Translations under genes and position numbers: made by a program | Source: an uncultured Alphaproteobacteria bacterium | GTDB lineage: Bacteria > Pseudomonadota > Alphaproteobacteria > RF32 > CAG-239 | DNA: 64,000 bases | Direction of reading: 5' to 3' | Assembly: GCA_934254675.1 (NCBI GenBank) | Contig: CAKQLP010000008.1 | Span: forward strand, 1-64,000 | Part shown: positions 17,773 to 28,200 of the stretch, one piece after another | How the letters are laid out: each line of letters starts with the position of its first letter | Numbering within the stretch: position 1 is the first letter of the stretch | The notes under the pieces: generated by a model | What the model was told of the DNA's origin: nothing | The model's database searches: none | The model's input: only the letters and a program-made list of their open reading frames with translations

Positions 17773-20700
17773 TCATTTATTTTTTAATAATTTTTTTGCA
17801 GCAAGATAATCAAACTTGCCATTTCCCAAAAGAGGCGGCTGCGGCATATAAATAATTCTCTTCGGACACCACAGCTCGCTTATTTCCTGCTTTTTAAAAC
17901 ATTGACGTATTTCATCTAATCGAACATTTTTTTCCGAAATGACCAAAACCAACTTTTCGCCTTTTTTTTCATCAGCTTCAGTCAACACGCCCAAAATAGA
18001 TTGAGGATACATTTTTTCTATAACCTGCTCCACCGCGGTCAATGAAATCATTTCTCCTCCAATTTTTGCAAAGCGTTTTGCCCGCCCGCAAATAGAGACA
18101 AATCCTTCTTCATCAATATTCACAATATCTCCCGTATCGTACCAATCCCGCTGCTTTTGCAATACTCCGACCTTATCGGCCTTAATATATCCCAACATCA
18201 CATTGTCGCTTTGCAACAACAGCTTGCCACCGGTTAAAACGCCTTCAATTTTTTGCAGTTTATATTTAATTTCCGGAAGGATTCTTCCCACTGTATTCTC
18301 CTTATAGTACATTGGTGTATTCACAGATATAACCGGAGACAGCTCTGTTGTGCCATATCCTTCAAAAATCCGCACACCAAATTTTTTCATCCAAAGTTCT
18401 GCCGTACGTTCTTTGAGTTTTTCTCCGCCGGCAACAGCAAAACGAATTGGGAAAAAATCGTAAGAGCCGGCCATTTTTCCATAGCCATATAAAAACGTAT
18501 CGGTTCCGATAATCGCAGTTGCCTGCAAATCATAGGCCAATTCTGGAATAATGCGATAATGAAGCGGCGATGGATACAAACAAACCTTTACACCATTTAA
18601 AATTGGTAAAATTGTACCAACTGTCAATCCAAAAGAATGAAACATTGGCAACGCATTCAAAAAAACATCTTTTGAATTAAACGGCACCGCCAACCGCAAT
18701 TGCAAAACATTGGATTGTATATTGCGGTGAGATAATAAAACAGCCTTAGGAAGTCCCTCCGAACCGGAAGTAAATAAAATAACCGCCGGATTAAGCGCTT
18801 CCAGTTTCACTTCTTCTTTAAGCAAATACTTTTTGTATCCTTTTAATTTTGTTTTTAAACTGATTTGTGCTGCTAAATCTTCTAAATACACAAGATGACA
18901 ACCGGCCTCTTTTATTGCTTGTTCCAAATGCTCCAGTTTTCCTTGTTCAATAAATTTTTTAGAACTGACAACAGTTTTCAAACCTGTGGTTTTAATACAA
19001 GAAGAAAACTGCATTTTACCTAAAGAAAAATTCAGCATCACCGGTACTTTTCCCGCATATTGCAAAGCAAAAAAACTTATCGCATTGGCTAAACTGTTCG
19101 GAAGAAGCACGCCTACGTTTTTTTCATTTTTAAATACCTTCTTATAGGCGGCGCCCAAAACATAGCTTTTCAAAATAAACTGACCATAATTCAGTGTTTT
19201 TTTCTGCATATCCAAAGCTATTTTGTGTTTAGAGCCAAAAAGCCTTTCCGCTTGCAACAAGCTATTAAACAACGAAACATTTTTATCTGTTGTCTGATAT
19301 ATCATAGCGGCCATCAAATCGTGCAATTTTAATGATGCGACACGGCGTTTTTCCCGCATGGAAAGCTGCTCAGAAACGCTAAGTTCACATGGCGGCAGCA
19401 CAAACATTTTTATTTTAGGAAACATTTGAGTTTTTACAATTTGCCCTAAATATGAAAATTTTGAATATTGAGCACCATCAATTCGCAATGGAATAATTTT
19501 AGCACCGGTTTTGGCGGCAATCACTCCGGCTCCCTCATAAACTTTCATTAAAGACCCTGTTATGCTAATTCGTCCTTCGGGAAAAATCATCACGGTTTTA
19601 TTTTTGTTAACCTCATCAATCATCGTACGAATAGCCAATGGATTTGAGGGATTAAGCGGACAAAAATCAACCAAACCACTAAACAGTTTGACATACCATT
19701 TTGTTCCCCAATCACTATCAATCGCAAAAGTAATTTTACGCGGCAAAAACGCAGCAATCAAAACACCATCTAACAAAGAAACATGATTGGCTATAATGAG
19801 TGTTTTGCTACCGGCTTTGCGCAAATTTTGCACCCCGCTGACATCTACACGAAAAAACACTTTCAGCAACGACCTAAAAATTGATCGCACCAACGCATCA
19901 GGCAGCAACATACAAATATAACCTGCCACAATTGCGCTGATAATTGCCACCAATAAAAATAAGGTTGTTATCTTAAAACCTAAAGCAGTCAATATAACCG
20001 CCGCCAAAGAAATTCCAACCATTCCCAATGAATTGACAATATTATTACCGGCAATAACAGACGCAACACTTTTCTTTGGTGCTTTTTTTTGCATTAAAGC
20101 GTTTAACGGCACTATATAAAGTCCGCCACAAAAAGCAAAGGCAAACAAAAATATTGACAATAACATTCCACGAGGTCTGGCTAAAAATTCAACTAAACTC
20201 AATGTGTTATCAGAAGTTTCAAATCCCAAAGAAAGTAAATATATAGCAAAGGCGCAAACGCTCAAACCAACCGCGCTCAGCGGCACATAAACCACACTGA
20301 CTTCACCCTTTAAGAGTTTATTACAAAAAAACGAACCAGCGCCGACGCCAATTGAAAATAAAACCAAGAACAAAGTTACCACAGATTTTTCTGTATTAAA
20401 AACCCTGCTGCAAAGCGGAAATAACTCCGTTAAGAAAAATACCCCTAAAACCCAAAACCAAGTTGCCCCGATAATTGCCCGAAACACAATTATATGCGAA
20501 CGTATAAGTTTAATATTTTCACTAATTTGCTGAAACAAATTAAAATGAATTTTCAGTTCCGGTTGCACCCCTTTAACACTGGGAATTTTATAGGCAGAAA
20601 ACACTCCGGCAATGGCACATAAAATTAATAAAGACACACTTCCCCACACTGGTAGCATTGTGCCTAAAACCGACCCTAAAATAATCGAAACATAAGTGCT

Positions 20701-21144
20701 CGCCTCAATATAAGCGTTTCCGGACACAAGTTCATTTGGTTTCAAAATCTGTGGCAGCAACGCATACTTAATCGGTCCAAAAAACGTTGACTGCAACCCC
20801 ATTAAAAACAATATAAAAATTAACAAATTCAAATTTTCAAACATAAAAACGACAGCAGCAAAAATCATCAGCGCCAATTCTACTAATTTTAAATTCTTAG
20901 CCAGTTCGGAACGACTGTATTTATCCGCCAATAATCCGGCAAATGCTGAAAATAAAAAATACGGCAAAATAAAAATTCCCGCCGCCATATTAGCATAAAT
21001 GTTTACAGATTGAGTTTCCGCCACAAGTTTGTATGCCACAAAAACCATCAATGAGTTTTTAAACAAATTGTCATTAAAAGCTCCCAAAAACTGGGTAGCC
21101 AAAAGCGGGAAAAAAGATTTTTCCCGCCATAATTTTTTAGCCAT
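17773..21144 (-). CDS. aas: lysophospholipid transporter / acyltransferase / acyl-ACP ligase fusion (Aas type)
   Basis: The 1123-residue protein joins three modules. Residues 1-410 are an MFS transporter like LplT (FLGAFNDNLFKNSLMVF). Residues about 430-640 are a PlsC acyltransferase with ANHVSLLDG (H454, D459, the HX4D motif) and FPEGR at 521-525. Residues about 650-1120 are an AMP-forming ligase with LFTSGSEGLPKAVLLSH, EGYGTTELSP and YDTGDI. Together they import and re-acylate 2-acyl-lysophospholipids in the inner membrane. In E. coli LplT and Aas are separate, while fused forms are known elsewhere. It begins 14 bases after the subtilase gene, likely in one operon. Confidence 0.9.
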   Translation of the reverse strand: MAKKLWREKSFFPLLATQFLGAFNDNLFKNSLMVFVAYKLVAETQSVNIYANMAAGIFILPYFLFSAFAGLLADKYSRSELAKNLKLVELALMIFAAVVFMFENLNLLIFILFLMGLQSTFFGPIKYALLPQILKPNELVSGNAYIEASTYVSIILGSVLGTMLPVWGSVSLLILCAIAGVFSAYKIPSVKGVQPELKIHFNLFQQISENIKLIRSHIIVFRAIIGATWFWVLGVFFLTELFPLCSRVFNTEKSVVTLFLVLFSIGVGAGSFFCNKLLKGEVSVVYVPLSAVGLSVCAFAIYLLSLGFETSDNTLSLVEFLARPRGMLLSIFLFAFAFCGGLYIVPLNALMQKKAPKKSVASVIAGNNIVNSLGMVGISLAAVILTALGFKITTLFLLVAIISAIVAGYICMLLPDALVRSIFRSLLKVFFRVDVSGVQNLRKAGSKTLIIANHVSLLDGVLIAAFLPRKITFAIDSDWGTKWYVKLFSGLVDFCPLNPSNPLAIRTMIDEVNKNKTVMIFPEGRISITGSLMKVYEGAGVIAAKTGAKIIPLRIDGAQYSKFSYLGQIVKTQMFPKIKMFVLPPCELSVSEQLSMREKRRVASLKLHDLMAAMIYQTTDKNVSLFNSLLQAERLFGSKHKIALDMQKKTLNYGQFILKSYVLGAAYKKVFKNEKNVGVLLPNSLANAISFFALQYAGKVPVMLNFSLGKMQFSSCIKTTGLKTVVSSKKFIEQGKLEHLEQAIKEAGCHLVYLEDLAAQISLKTKLKGYKKYLLKEEVKLEALNPAVILFTSGSEGLPKAVLLSHRNIQSNVLQLRLAVPFNSKDVFLNALPMFHSFGLTVGTILPILNGVKVCLYPSPLHYRIIPELAYDLQATAIIGTDTFLYGYGKMAGSYDFFPIRFAVAGGEKLKERTAELWMKKFGVRIFEGYGTTELSPVISVNTPMYYKENTVGRILPEIKYKLQKIEGVLTGGKLLLQSDNVMLGYIKADKVGVLQKQRDWYDTGDIVNIDEEGFVSICGRAKRFAKIGGEMISLTAVEQVIEKMYPQSILGVLTEADEKKGEKLVLVISEKNVRLDEIRQCFKKQEISELWCPKRIIYMPQPPLLGNGKFDYLAAKKLLKNK

Positions 21145-21158
21145 AGTCCACCTATACC

Positions 21159-24100
21159 TTAGTTAAAATTCCAATTTAAGCCAAACAGCGCGCGATAATC
21201 ATTTTCCTGACGCTGATGCTCCGGATTAACTCGAACATCCAGTTCTGAGCGAAGACTTAAACGCTCAGAGACATCGTGATTGGCGTAAAGGGCAAACTTA
21301 TATTCACGCGCTTCTGGTTTTAAAGCCGCCGAATAGCGGTTGAAATAAACCGTCTCGGAATAATTGTCGCGCCCGTTCGGGAAATTGACAGAAAGCTTAC
21401 CATCAACCACACGCAGTGGAGAAGACAAATTAAAGCCGAATGAAGTTTGCTTATTCATCTTATAATTCGCATCCAGAGCAAAACTTTCACTAACCAAATT
21501 AGATGTTTTTAGCAAGTTAGAATCAAAAGATTGTCCTTCTGTATAACCGCGATAATAACTTCCGGTAAAAGTTAATTTAGGCGTGGCGTACCATGAAGCT
21601 TTCACACCGGCGTTATAAGTTCCGGAATCATTGGCTTTTAGCGCTCCACTACCATTCATGCCGAGCATAGCGCCATTTTCATAAAGCAAACCGGAGGTCA
21701 AGCTAAAGCCAAATTTTTCTCCTTTGTGAAGCTGTAATTCTGAATTCATGGCATACGCTTGTTTTTTGAAAGACGCGTCATAGAAACTGCTTTCGCCGTC
21801 ATATAATCCATTGCGACCGGTTACGGCTTCTATTTTTAACCCCATATTTTTGTTAAGATTAAATGTATTGTGAACACCATAAGCGTTTTGCATAGCCATA
21901 AACGGATTAGACGTTGCGTTGGCAAAATGTTCACCGCCGTCATAACGCGTGTTTTCGCTGAAATAAAAACCTGTTGTATAATTTTCGGTTTGATAATCCG
22001 CCGTCATAAATCCCAATCCGGAGCCGTTAGAATTTGCGGCGCTACCGGAAAACGCAAAATTCAAATTTCCTTTTTGGATTTGCTTTAAAGGAGAGCGTTG
22101 CGAAATATGATAGACATCATTTTTTAACGCCTTATACCCACCATGCGTTGCCGAAACCATATTTTGAGTCGAAAAATCAAACGGACGATTATATTTGTCA
22201 AAAACCGTAATATTTTTCGGCAAAGCGTTAATCACCGCGTTTTTCATCATAGACGGCACATTGATATGAGCGGCACTCACGTTCAAACGACCGCTGTTAA
22301 AGCTTTCGCCAGCCACGGTACTAACTCCGGTTTCACCAACTCCTGCTTGATAAGTGGTTGCTTTTCCCAAATCCAAAAGCCCTGTACCGAATGTTTTTTT
22401 ATCTTCTTCGGTCTGCGCGTGCAGTTTATTAGCCGTATCCGTCAGCAATTCAATAATTTGAGAAGCTTTCATATAAGGATACGCGCCTTTAATAAACGCT
22501 ATTGAGCCGGTCACAACCGGAGCGGCCTGAGATGTTCCGGCCATTCCTATATATCCGTCAGGCGGTGTTCCAGCACCATACAAAAGATCCCTTGGATTAG
22601 AGTATCCCCCAGGAGCGGCAATGCAGAATTTTGACGTCACACCGCATTTATTTGAAAAATCAGACAATTTATAATCTGTAACTTTATTACTGCTGTCTAA
22701 AGTAACATCCACCGCGACAACAACCAAATTCAACAAATCTTTGTAATCATCGACAAGTTTAACTCCCGACCAAACATCCGGATTATCCATACTGCTGTTT
22801 CCGGCTGATTTAACAATAATCATGCCATCAATTGTGCCTTTAGCAGTATCTCGCTCATAACCGGCAATCATTGACTTAAAAGCATCTAGATTTTCGGATC
22901 CCATATACTGTTTCAAAATTCCATCTTTTGTTGCATCTGACGCATCGACCTCTGTCCCCGAATTACCCAAACTCAAATTAACAGCTGTCACCAGTCTTTT
23001 TCCATCGCTGTCTTTCAAACCATTCATTTTCAGTAAAGGATCGGCCAGATTAGACATTAAATCCCAACGCATAGCCACAACTTTTGTATTTTGAAAAGCC
23101 ACGCCCATATTTCCGACGCCGTTTTTGTTTGCCGCGATAATGCTTGCCACATTGGTACCGTGCAAAGAATCGCCATTATCAAGTTCTTTATTATAATTAT
23201 TCGGATAAAAATAATATTGAAGCTTATCCCAATCGTAACCAACCGGATATTTAGCCGCCCAGCGATTATAGCAATTTTGAGCGGAATCACCGTTTTCACA
23301 GCTAATAGCACTTGCCAGTTTTTCATTACCATTGGCATCCAGCAACGTCATTTTCAACAATCCGCCGATAACATTTCCGCTAAAATTCCAACAGTTAGAC
23401 GTATCACCCTTCAAACACGGACCATAATCATAGTTGTACCCGCTGACTTTAGAACCGCCGTTTGTCTTAAATTCATTATGATTTCCCCACACACCGGAAT
23501 CTATAACTCCGACAGAAACTTCTTTGAGTTTGCTCTGAGAGCCATCCGAATTTCCGCCTGCCATTTTTGCAAAAGCCTCAGCGGCATTAATAGCGCCCAG
23601 ATAGTTTACAGACCCAACACCTTTATCAAAATTTTTTCCATTGTATTCCGTATTATTATTAAAATCAGCTTCCGTATAATTTTGAATATCGTTATTATCC
23701 AAAGAAGACGTATTTTCCTCAGACCAATTGCCATCTGCTATTGAACCATTATTGCCAGGGACATAGTTGGAAGAATTTCCGCCACTATTAGAACCATCAC
23801 CTCCGCCACCGCCGGAAGCCATAGCAAACGCGCCGACAACACCGCCGCCCAAAGCCAATAATCCGCCATATTTCACAGTTTTTGCCCAAGCATGGCTTCT
23901 GGCGTTTGACACAGCCTTTTGCATACACGCGGCTTTATCGTTAGCGCCGTACTTATACAAAATATCATAGGCCTCGTCATTTCCCTTTTCTTTTGCCGTG
24001 CACAAAGCGGACATACCGAATTCATCTGCCGTATCAATAGAATAGCCTAAATTCAGCAATTTTTGCAATTGCTGTTCGTTTTTCATTTCTGCGGCACGGT

Positions 24101-24221
24101 AAAAAGCCCCTTTTATTGAGCTGTTAAAACGGTACGCGCTGTCTTCACCGGAAGCCCATGCTCCACGAGCGCAAAAAACGCCGGATAAAGCAAGAACCGT
24201 ACAATATTTTAAAGTGTTCAT
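21159..24221 (-). CDS. S8 subtilisin-like protease with ankyrin-like start and autotransporter-like end
   Basis: The 1020-residue protein has a signal peptide (1-24, ending GAWA), an ankyrin-like pair of helices (about 45-95, NLGYSIDTADEFGMSAL), a hydrophobic glycine-rich segment (about 118-140) and a peptidase S8 domain. The triad is D241 (VGVIDSG), H354 (LHGTNVAS) and S564 (GMAGTSQAAP), with the oxyanion Asn near 475 (SAGNS). Residues 700-1020 are beta-rich with alternating aromatic strands, like an outer-membrane barrel. It probably reaches the cell surface. An internal hydrophobic segment after the signal peptide is unusual. GAGGATTTACTT gives the ribosome binding site. Confidence 0.85.
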   Translation of the reverse strand: MNTLKYCTVLALSGVFCARGAWASGEDSAYRFNSSIKGAFYRAAEMKNEQQLQKLLNLGYSIDTADEFGMSALCTAKEKGNDEAYDILYKYGANDKAACMQKAVSNARSHAWAKTVKYGGLLALGGGVVGAFAMASGGGGGDGSNSGGNSSNYVPGNNGSIADGNWSEENTSSLDNNDIQNYTEADFNNNTEYNGKNFDKGVGSVNYLGAINAAEAFAKMAGGNSDGSQSKLKEVSVGVIDSGVWGNHNEFKTNGGSKVSGYNYDYGPCLKGDTSNCWNFSGNVIGGLLKMTLLDANGNEKLASAISCENGDSAQNCYNRWAAKYPVGYDWDKLQYYFYPNNYNKELDNGDSLHGTNVASIIAANKNGVGNMGVAFQNTKVVAMRWDLMSNLADPLLKMNGLKDSDGKRLVTAVNLSLGNSGTEVDASDATKDGILKQYMGSENLDAFKSMIAGYERDTAKGTIDGMIIVKSAGNSSMDNPDVWSGVKLVDDYKDLLNLVVVAVDVTLDSSNKVTDYKLSDFSNKCGVTSKFCIAAPGGYSNPRDLLYGAGTPPDGYIGMAGTSQAAPVVTGSIAFIKGAYPYMKASQIIELLTDTANKLHAQTEEDKKTFGTGLLDLGKATTYQAGVGETGVSTVAGESFNSGRLNVSAAHINVPSMMKNAVINALPKNITVFDKYNRPFDFSTQNMVSATHGGYKALKNDVYHISQRSPLKQIQKGNLNFAFSGSAANSNGSGLGFMTADYQTENYTTGFYFSENTRYDGGEHFANATSNPFMAMQNAYGVHNTFNLNKNMGLKIEAVTGRNGLYDGESSFYDASFKKQAYAMNSELQLHKGEKFGFSLTSGLLYENGAMLGMNGSGALKANDSGTYNAGVKASWYATPKLTFTGSYYRGYTEGQSFDSNLLKTSNLVSESFALDANYKMNKQTSFGFNLSSPLRVVDGKLSVNFPNGRDNYSETVYFNRYSAALKPEAREYKFALYANHDVSERLSLRSELDVRVNPEHQRQENDYRALFGLNWNFN

Positions 24222-24370
24222 AAGTAAATCCTCTTTTTTAAAAATTTTTTCTTAGAATAATACAAAGGTTTAAATAAATGATTAAAAAATATCTGCACAC
24301 CTGAAGATATCGTTTGACTTTAAAAAAATGTAAAGTTAGCCTGTTTCTAATCAAAAGTAAGGAGAAAAAC

Positions 24371-25219
24371 ATGAATTTCCAAAAAATAAAAACTGATAGC
24401 CAATATCTTATCCCTAAACATTTACTCACTATCTTTGTCGGCTTTTTTGCCAAACATAAACTCGGGAAAATTACCGACTTAATGATTAACGCCTTTATAA
24501 AAAAGTATCGAGTCAACATTAAAGAAATTGTTGGAAAACCAAGTGATTACGAAACATTTAACGATTTTTTCGCCCGTCCGCTCCAACCAAGCGCCCGTCC
24601 GATTACCCCACAGGAAAACGCTTTAATTTTTCCGGTTGACGGTAAAATCAGCCAATTTGGAAATATTGAAAAAAATTTCATCATTCAAGCCAAAAACCAT
24701 TATTACACCGCAGACTCTCTTTTAGCCAACGATGCCGACGCCGCAAAATTCAAAGACGGCGATTTCATTACAATTTACCTGTCTCCAACGGATTATCACC
24801 GCGTTCACATTCCATTTGGCGGCACTTTGACCAAAATGATACATGTTCCAGGAGACTTGTTTTCGGTTAACACTTTCAACGCAAAAAATATTCCCGAACT
24901 TTTTGCCCGCAATGAACGTGTGATTTGCATGTTTGACACTGACCTTGGCAAAATGGCAGTTGTTTTTGTAGGCGCCACCATTGTGCGCAGTATTGCCACC
25001 GCTTGGGCAGGAACTGTTGCGCCAAATAAGAACAAAGATATTTCCACATGGGATTACACAAATAAAAACATATCCTTTTCCAAAGGCGATGAAATCGGCA
25101 AATTTTTTATGGGTAGCACCGTTATTTGTTTATTTGAAAAAGACAAAATCCAATTCAGTCAGGATTTGCAATGCGGACAGCCGACAAGAATGGGCATGCT
25201 GATGTCTCTGAAAAAATAA
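24371..25219 (+). CDS. psd: phosphatidylserine decarboxylase
   Basis: The 282-residue proenzyme makes phosphatidylethanolamine in the inner membrane. Signatures are FNDFFARPLQPSARPI, PVDGKISQFG, the catalytic YLSPTDYHRVHIPFGG, and GSTVICLFE, where the FMGST block contains the Gly-Ser self-cleavage site that yields the pyruvoyl group. I start it at the ATG at 24371, which follows AAGGAGAAAAAC; the ATG at 24314 has no such site. It is a single-gene unit, divergent from the subtilase, with a terminator at 25231-25261. It shares the theme of phospholipid supply with the Aas fusion nearby. Confidence 0.92.
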   Translation: MNFQKIKTDSQYLIPKHLLTIFVGFFAKHKLGKITDLMINAFIKKYRVNIKEIVGKPSDYETFNDFFARPLQPSARPITPQENALIFPVDGKISQFGNIEKNFIIQAKNHYYTADSLLANDADAAKFKDGDFITIYLSPTDYHRVHIPFGGTLTKMIHVPGDLFSVNTFNAKNIPELFARNERVICMFDTDLGKMAVVFVGATIVRSIATAWAGTVAPNKNKDISTWDYTNKNISFSKGDEIGKFFMGSTVICLFEKDKIQFSQDLQCGQPTRMGMLMSLKK

Positions 25220-25230
25220 AAAGACAACAA

Positions 25231-25261
25231 AAAAAGGAGTTCAGCAAGAACTCCTTTTTTT
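25231..25261. terminator. bidirectional intrinsic terminator
   Basis: AAAAAAGGAGTTC and GAACTCCTTTTTT form a 10-bp or longer stem with U-runs on both strands. It sits between the convergent psd and autotransporter genes. Confidence 0.85.
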
Positions 25262-25266
25262 ACAGC

Positions 25267-28200
25267 TTAGAACGCATATTTCAAAGTAATCATTCCCGTG
25301 TGCGCCGAATAATCATCTTTCCAGTCATATTCATAAGCCACACCGGTCTGCAAATTTTCCGTCACAGCGAAATTCATCTCCGCTCCGGCTTCTATTCCAA
25401 ACTTACCGTTGCTTTTTTGCGAAACGGTATAGGCGTTACCGTTCGGCAATTTTACCAAAGTGTTGCTGTCGTCATTTTTCAAATCATACAAAGCGTTGAC
25501 AAACACTTTCGGCATTACCGTCAAGTTATTAATCTGTTTGTTCATAGAAGCTTCAACACCGACAACGCCAACCAAAATATCACTGTCGTCGCTTTCATAT
25601 TTCATGCCGGCATTATCCGTGTAATCATCCTGATTTAGCTTATAATACCGAACACCGGCCTGCGGTTTGATTGCCGTTCTGTTGTTCCCCATTGCTGTGT
25701 AAATATTTTTACCGGTCAACAACTGAACGCCCAGCACATCGACGTCAAAATCACCTTTAAGCACTGAACTAAAAGCGTTTTTCTTTTGTTCATATGATGA
25801 TTTGTTATATGAAAGCAAAGCGTTGGCAAACCAATTTTTCCAAGAGTATTCGCCATATCCCAAAACACTGTGCGTGGCAATATCTGTTTTTGCCGCACCG
25901 CTTTTCATATCTGTTTTTTGATAAGCGTACCCAAAACCCAAGGTCAAATTTTCATTGGCTTGACCATCCACGCCGGCAATAAATCCTGTTGTATCCGCGT
26001 CAAAATCATTATCTCCGCTGTTTTTTGCCGACTGATAAATCACATTTGCCCAAACTTGCGGCTTATATTGTAAAGCATCGCCGCCGGACAAGCCGTAAAC
26101 GCCTAAACGTTCATTGCGTCTAAAATTCAAACGTGTTTCAATTTTGCTGCTGATTCTATCGTTCAACAATCTGGCGACTTCGGCGTTGCCTTGCGTATTA
26201 TCATTCAAATCATCAAGCATTTTACTCAGATTTTTATTTCCTGTCTGAGCGCTGTTATTTACGATTTCACTTATATTGTTGAATATATCGTTGTCTGTTT
26301 TTGGTCCGGATAACGCCGCGGTTTCAATGCCTTTTTCCGTTGACATATCCAATGCGTCGGCAATTTCTTGAGCGCTTTTCTTTTGATATTTCATCAAAAG
26401 AGTATTGTTGTCGTCATTAACGGACACGTTCATATTATATAACCCGTTATTGTTCAAGCTTAACGCCCATTCGCCGTTAGTGGCGTCAACGTCATTGGCA
26501 AATTTATATAAACCGTCTCCGGAATTTTCACCGCCGGAAACATAGGATGAAACGAGCAAATTGTTTTTACCGTTCAGCTGAATATCTCCGTTGAAGCGTC
26601 CGCCGTCCTGAGCCGTTTCCGCTGTTTTAAACGCGTTAACGTTAAACGCCAAAGACGCGCCGTCAGCCATTGTCACGCTGTTGCCGTCAGCAACCGAATT
26701 ATTTAATTGCAGCGCCGCGTTTTTGTTTAAATTAATCTTTCCGGCACCATTACCGCTGATACCGCCACCAACATTCAACACACCATTTTCCGCGACATTG
26801 ATTTCCCCCTGATTATAAATGTCATTGGCGGTTTTCACCCCGTTAACCGTTTTATAGTTATCTGCAAAAATATTGTTGCCCGAAAAAGTGATTTTGCCGG
26901 CGTTCCAAATGGCGCCGCCATCCGTCGCGTCGGTATAGCCGCGCGCCTCGTTGCCAATAAAAGCGGAATCTATGATATTGGAAATTGTCGCATTCGCCCC
27001 GTTATAAATGGCGCCGCCCTGCGCGTACGACGCGCTACCGGTTCCGTTAGATTCGGCATAATTGTTAGCATAAACGCCGGATAAAGCGTCAATAATTCCC
27101 TGAGAAGAAGCTGTACCATACATGTTTATCAACGCGCCGCCAATAGCATAATTTCCATTCGTCCGCGCGTAATTTTCAAACATATCACCTTGAATATTTT
27201 TAATATATCCAAAATTTATAACCGCGCCGCCGCGAACAAAATCGGTTTCCGCTTCAGCGTGATTGCGAACAAAGTTGCCTTTTATGCCCTCACTAATTTT
27301 ACCTTCTCTATTATTGTTTATGGCACCGCCGGAAGCGTTCTCAGAAGCTTTTGCATAGTTCTCAACAAAATTTCCGTTTATTTTTTCTATTGTTGATAGA
27401 ATATTTAAAATCCCCCCCCCATTAGATGCACTGAGAGCTTCCGCATAATTACCAATAAAATCCGCTTCAATTATCCCTATTGTTGAAGCATCATTTTCAA
27501 TTGCTCCGCCCCGAGTTTGACTTGAAGCGGTCAAATTAGAAGCATGATTGTTAATAAAATTCCCTTTTATATATTTAATATCAGAACCGGTTTTGTTACT
27601 AATAGCTCCTCCCAACGCAGAAACTATTGAAGGATTATTATAGCTGCCTTGAGCGTAATTTCCAACAAAGTTACCAGATATATAATCTATTGTCGCATCA
27701 CTCGTATATATCGCACCTCCATGAGCACCACCAGTTAAGTGCACAGCACTATTGTAATAAAAGTCAGCATTAATTTTCCCAACAAACATTTGCTCTGTCG
27801 GTTCATTGTTGTACATGTTAATAGCACCACCTGTTAATAAAAAACTATCAGCTTCAATAACAGCACGATTATTCACAAACAGACCTTTGATTGTGTCAAC
27901 AGAGGAGTTCCCCATATTCATAGCAGCTCCTTGCCCCGTATGATGAGCCTTAATGTTATTATTTATAAAATAGCCGTCAACCGTTCCTATTTTCGCTTGC
28001 CACAAGTCAATAGCTCCACCTTTGGAATAACGGTTTGTATCATTTGATTCTTGTCTAAGGTAATTCCCAATAAAATTACCGATAATATCGCCTTTTGCCT
28101 CATTCAACGTCACATAAATACCGCCGCCGCACGCTGTTTCAGAGGTAATGCCGTTATTGATAAAATCTCCGGTAATCGACGAAAATGTTCCACCCAATGT

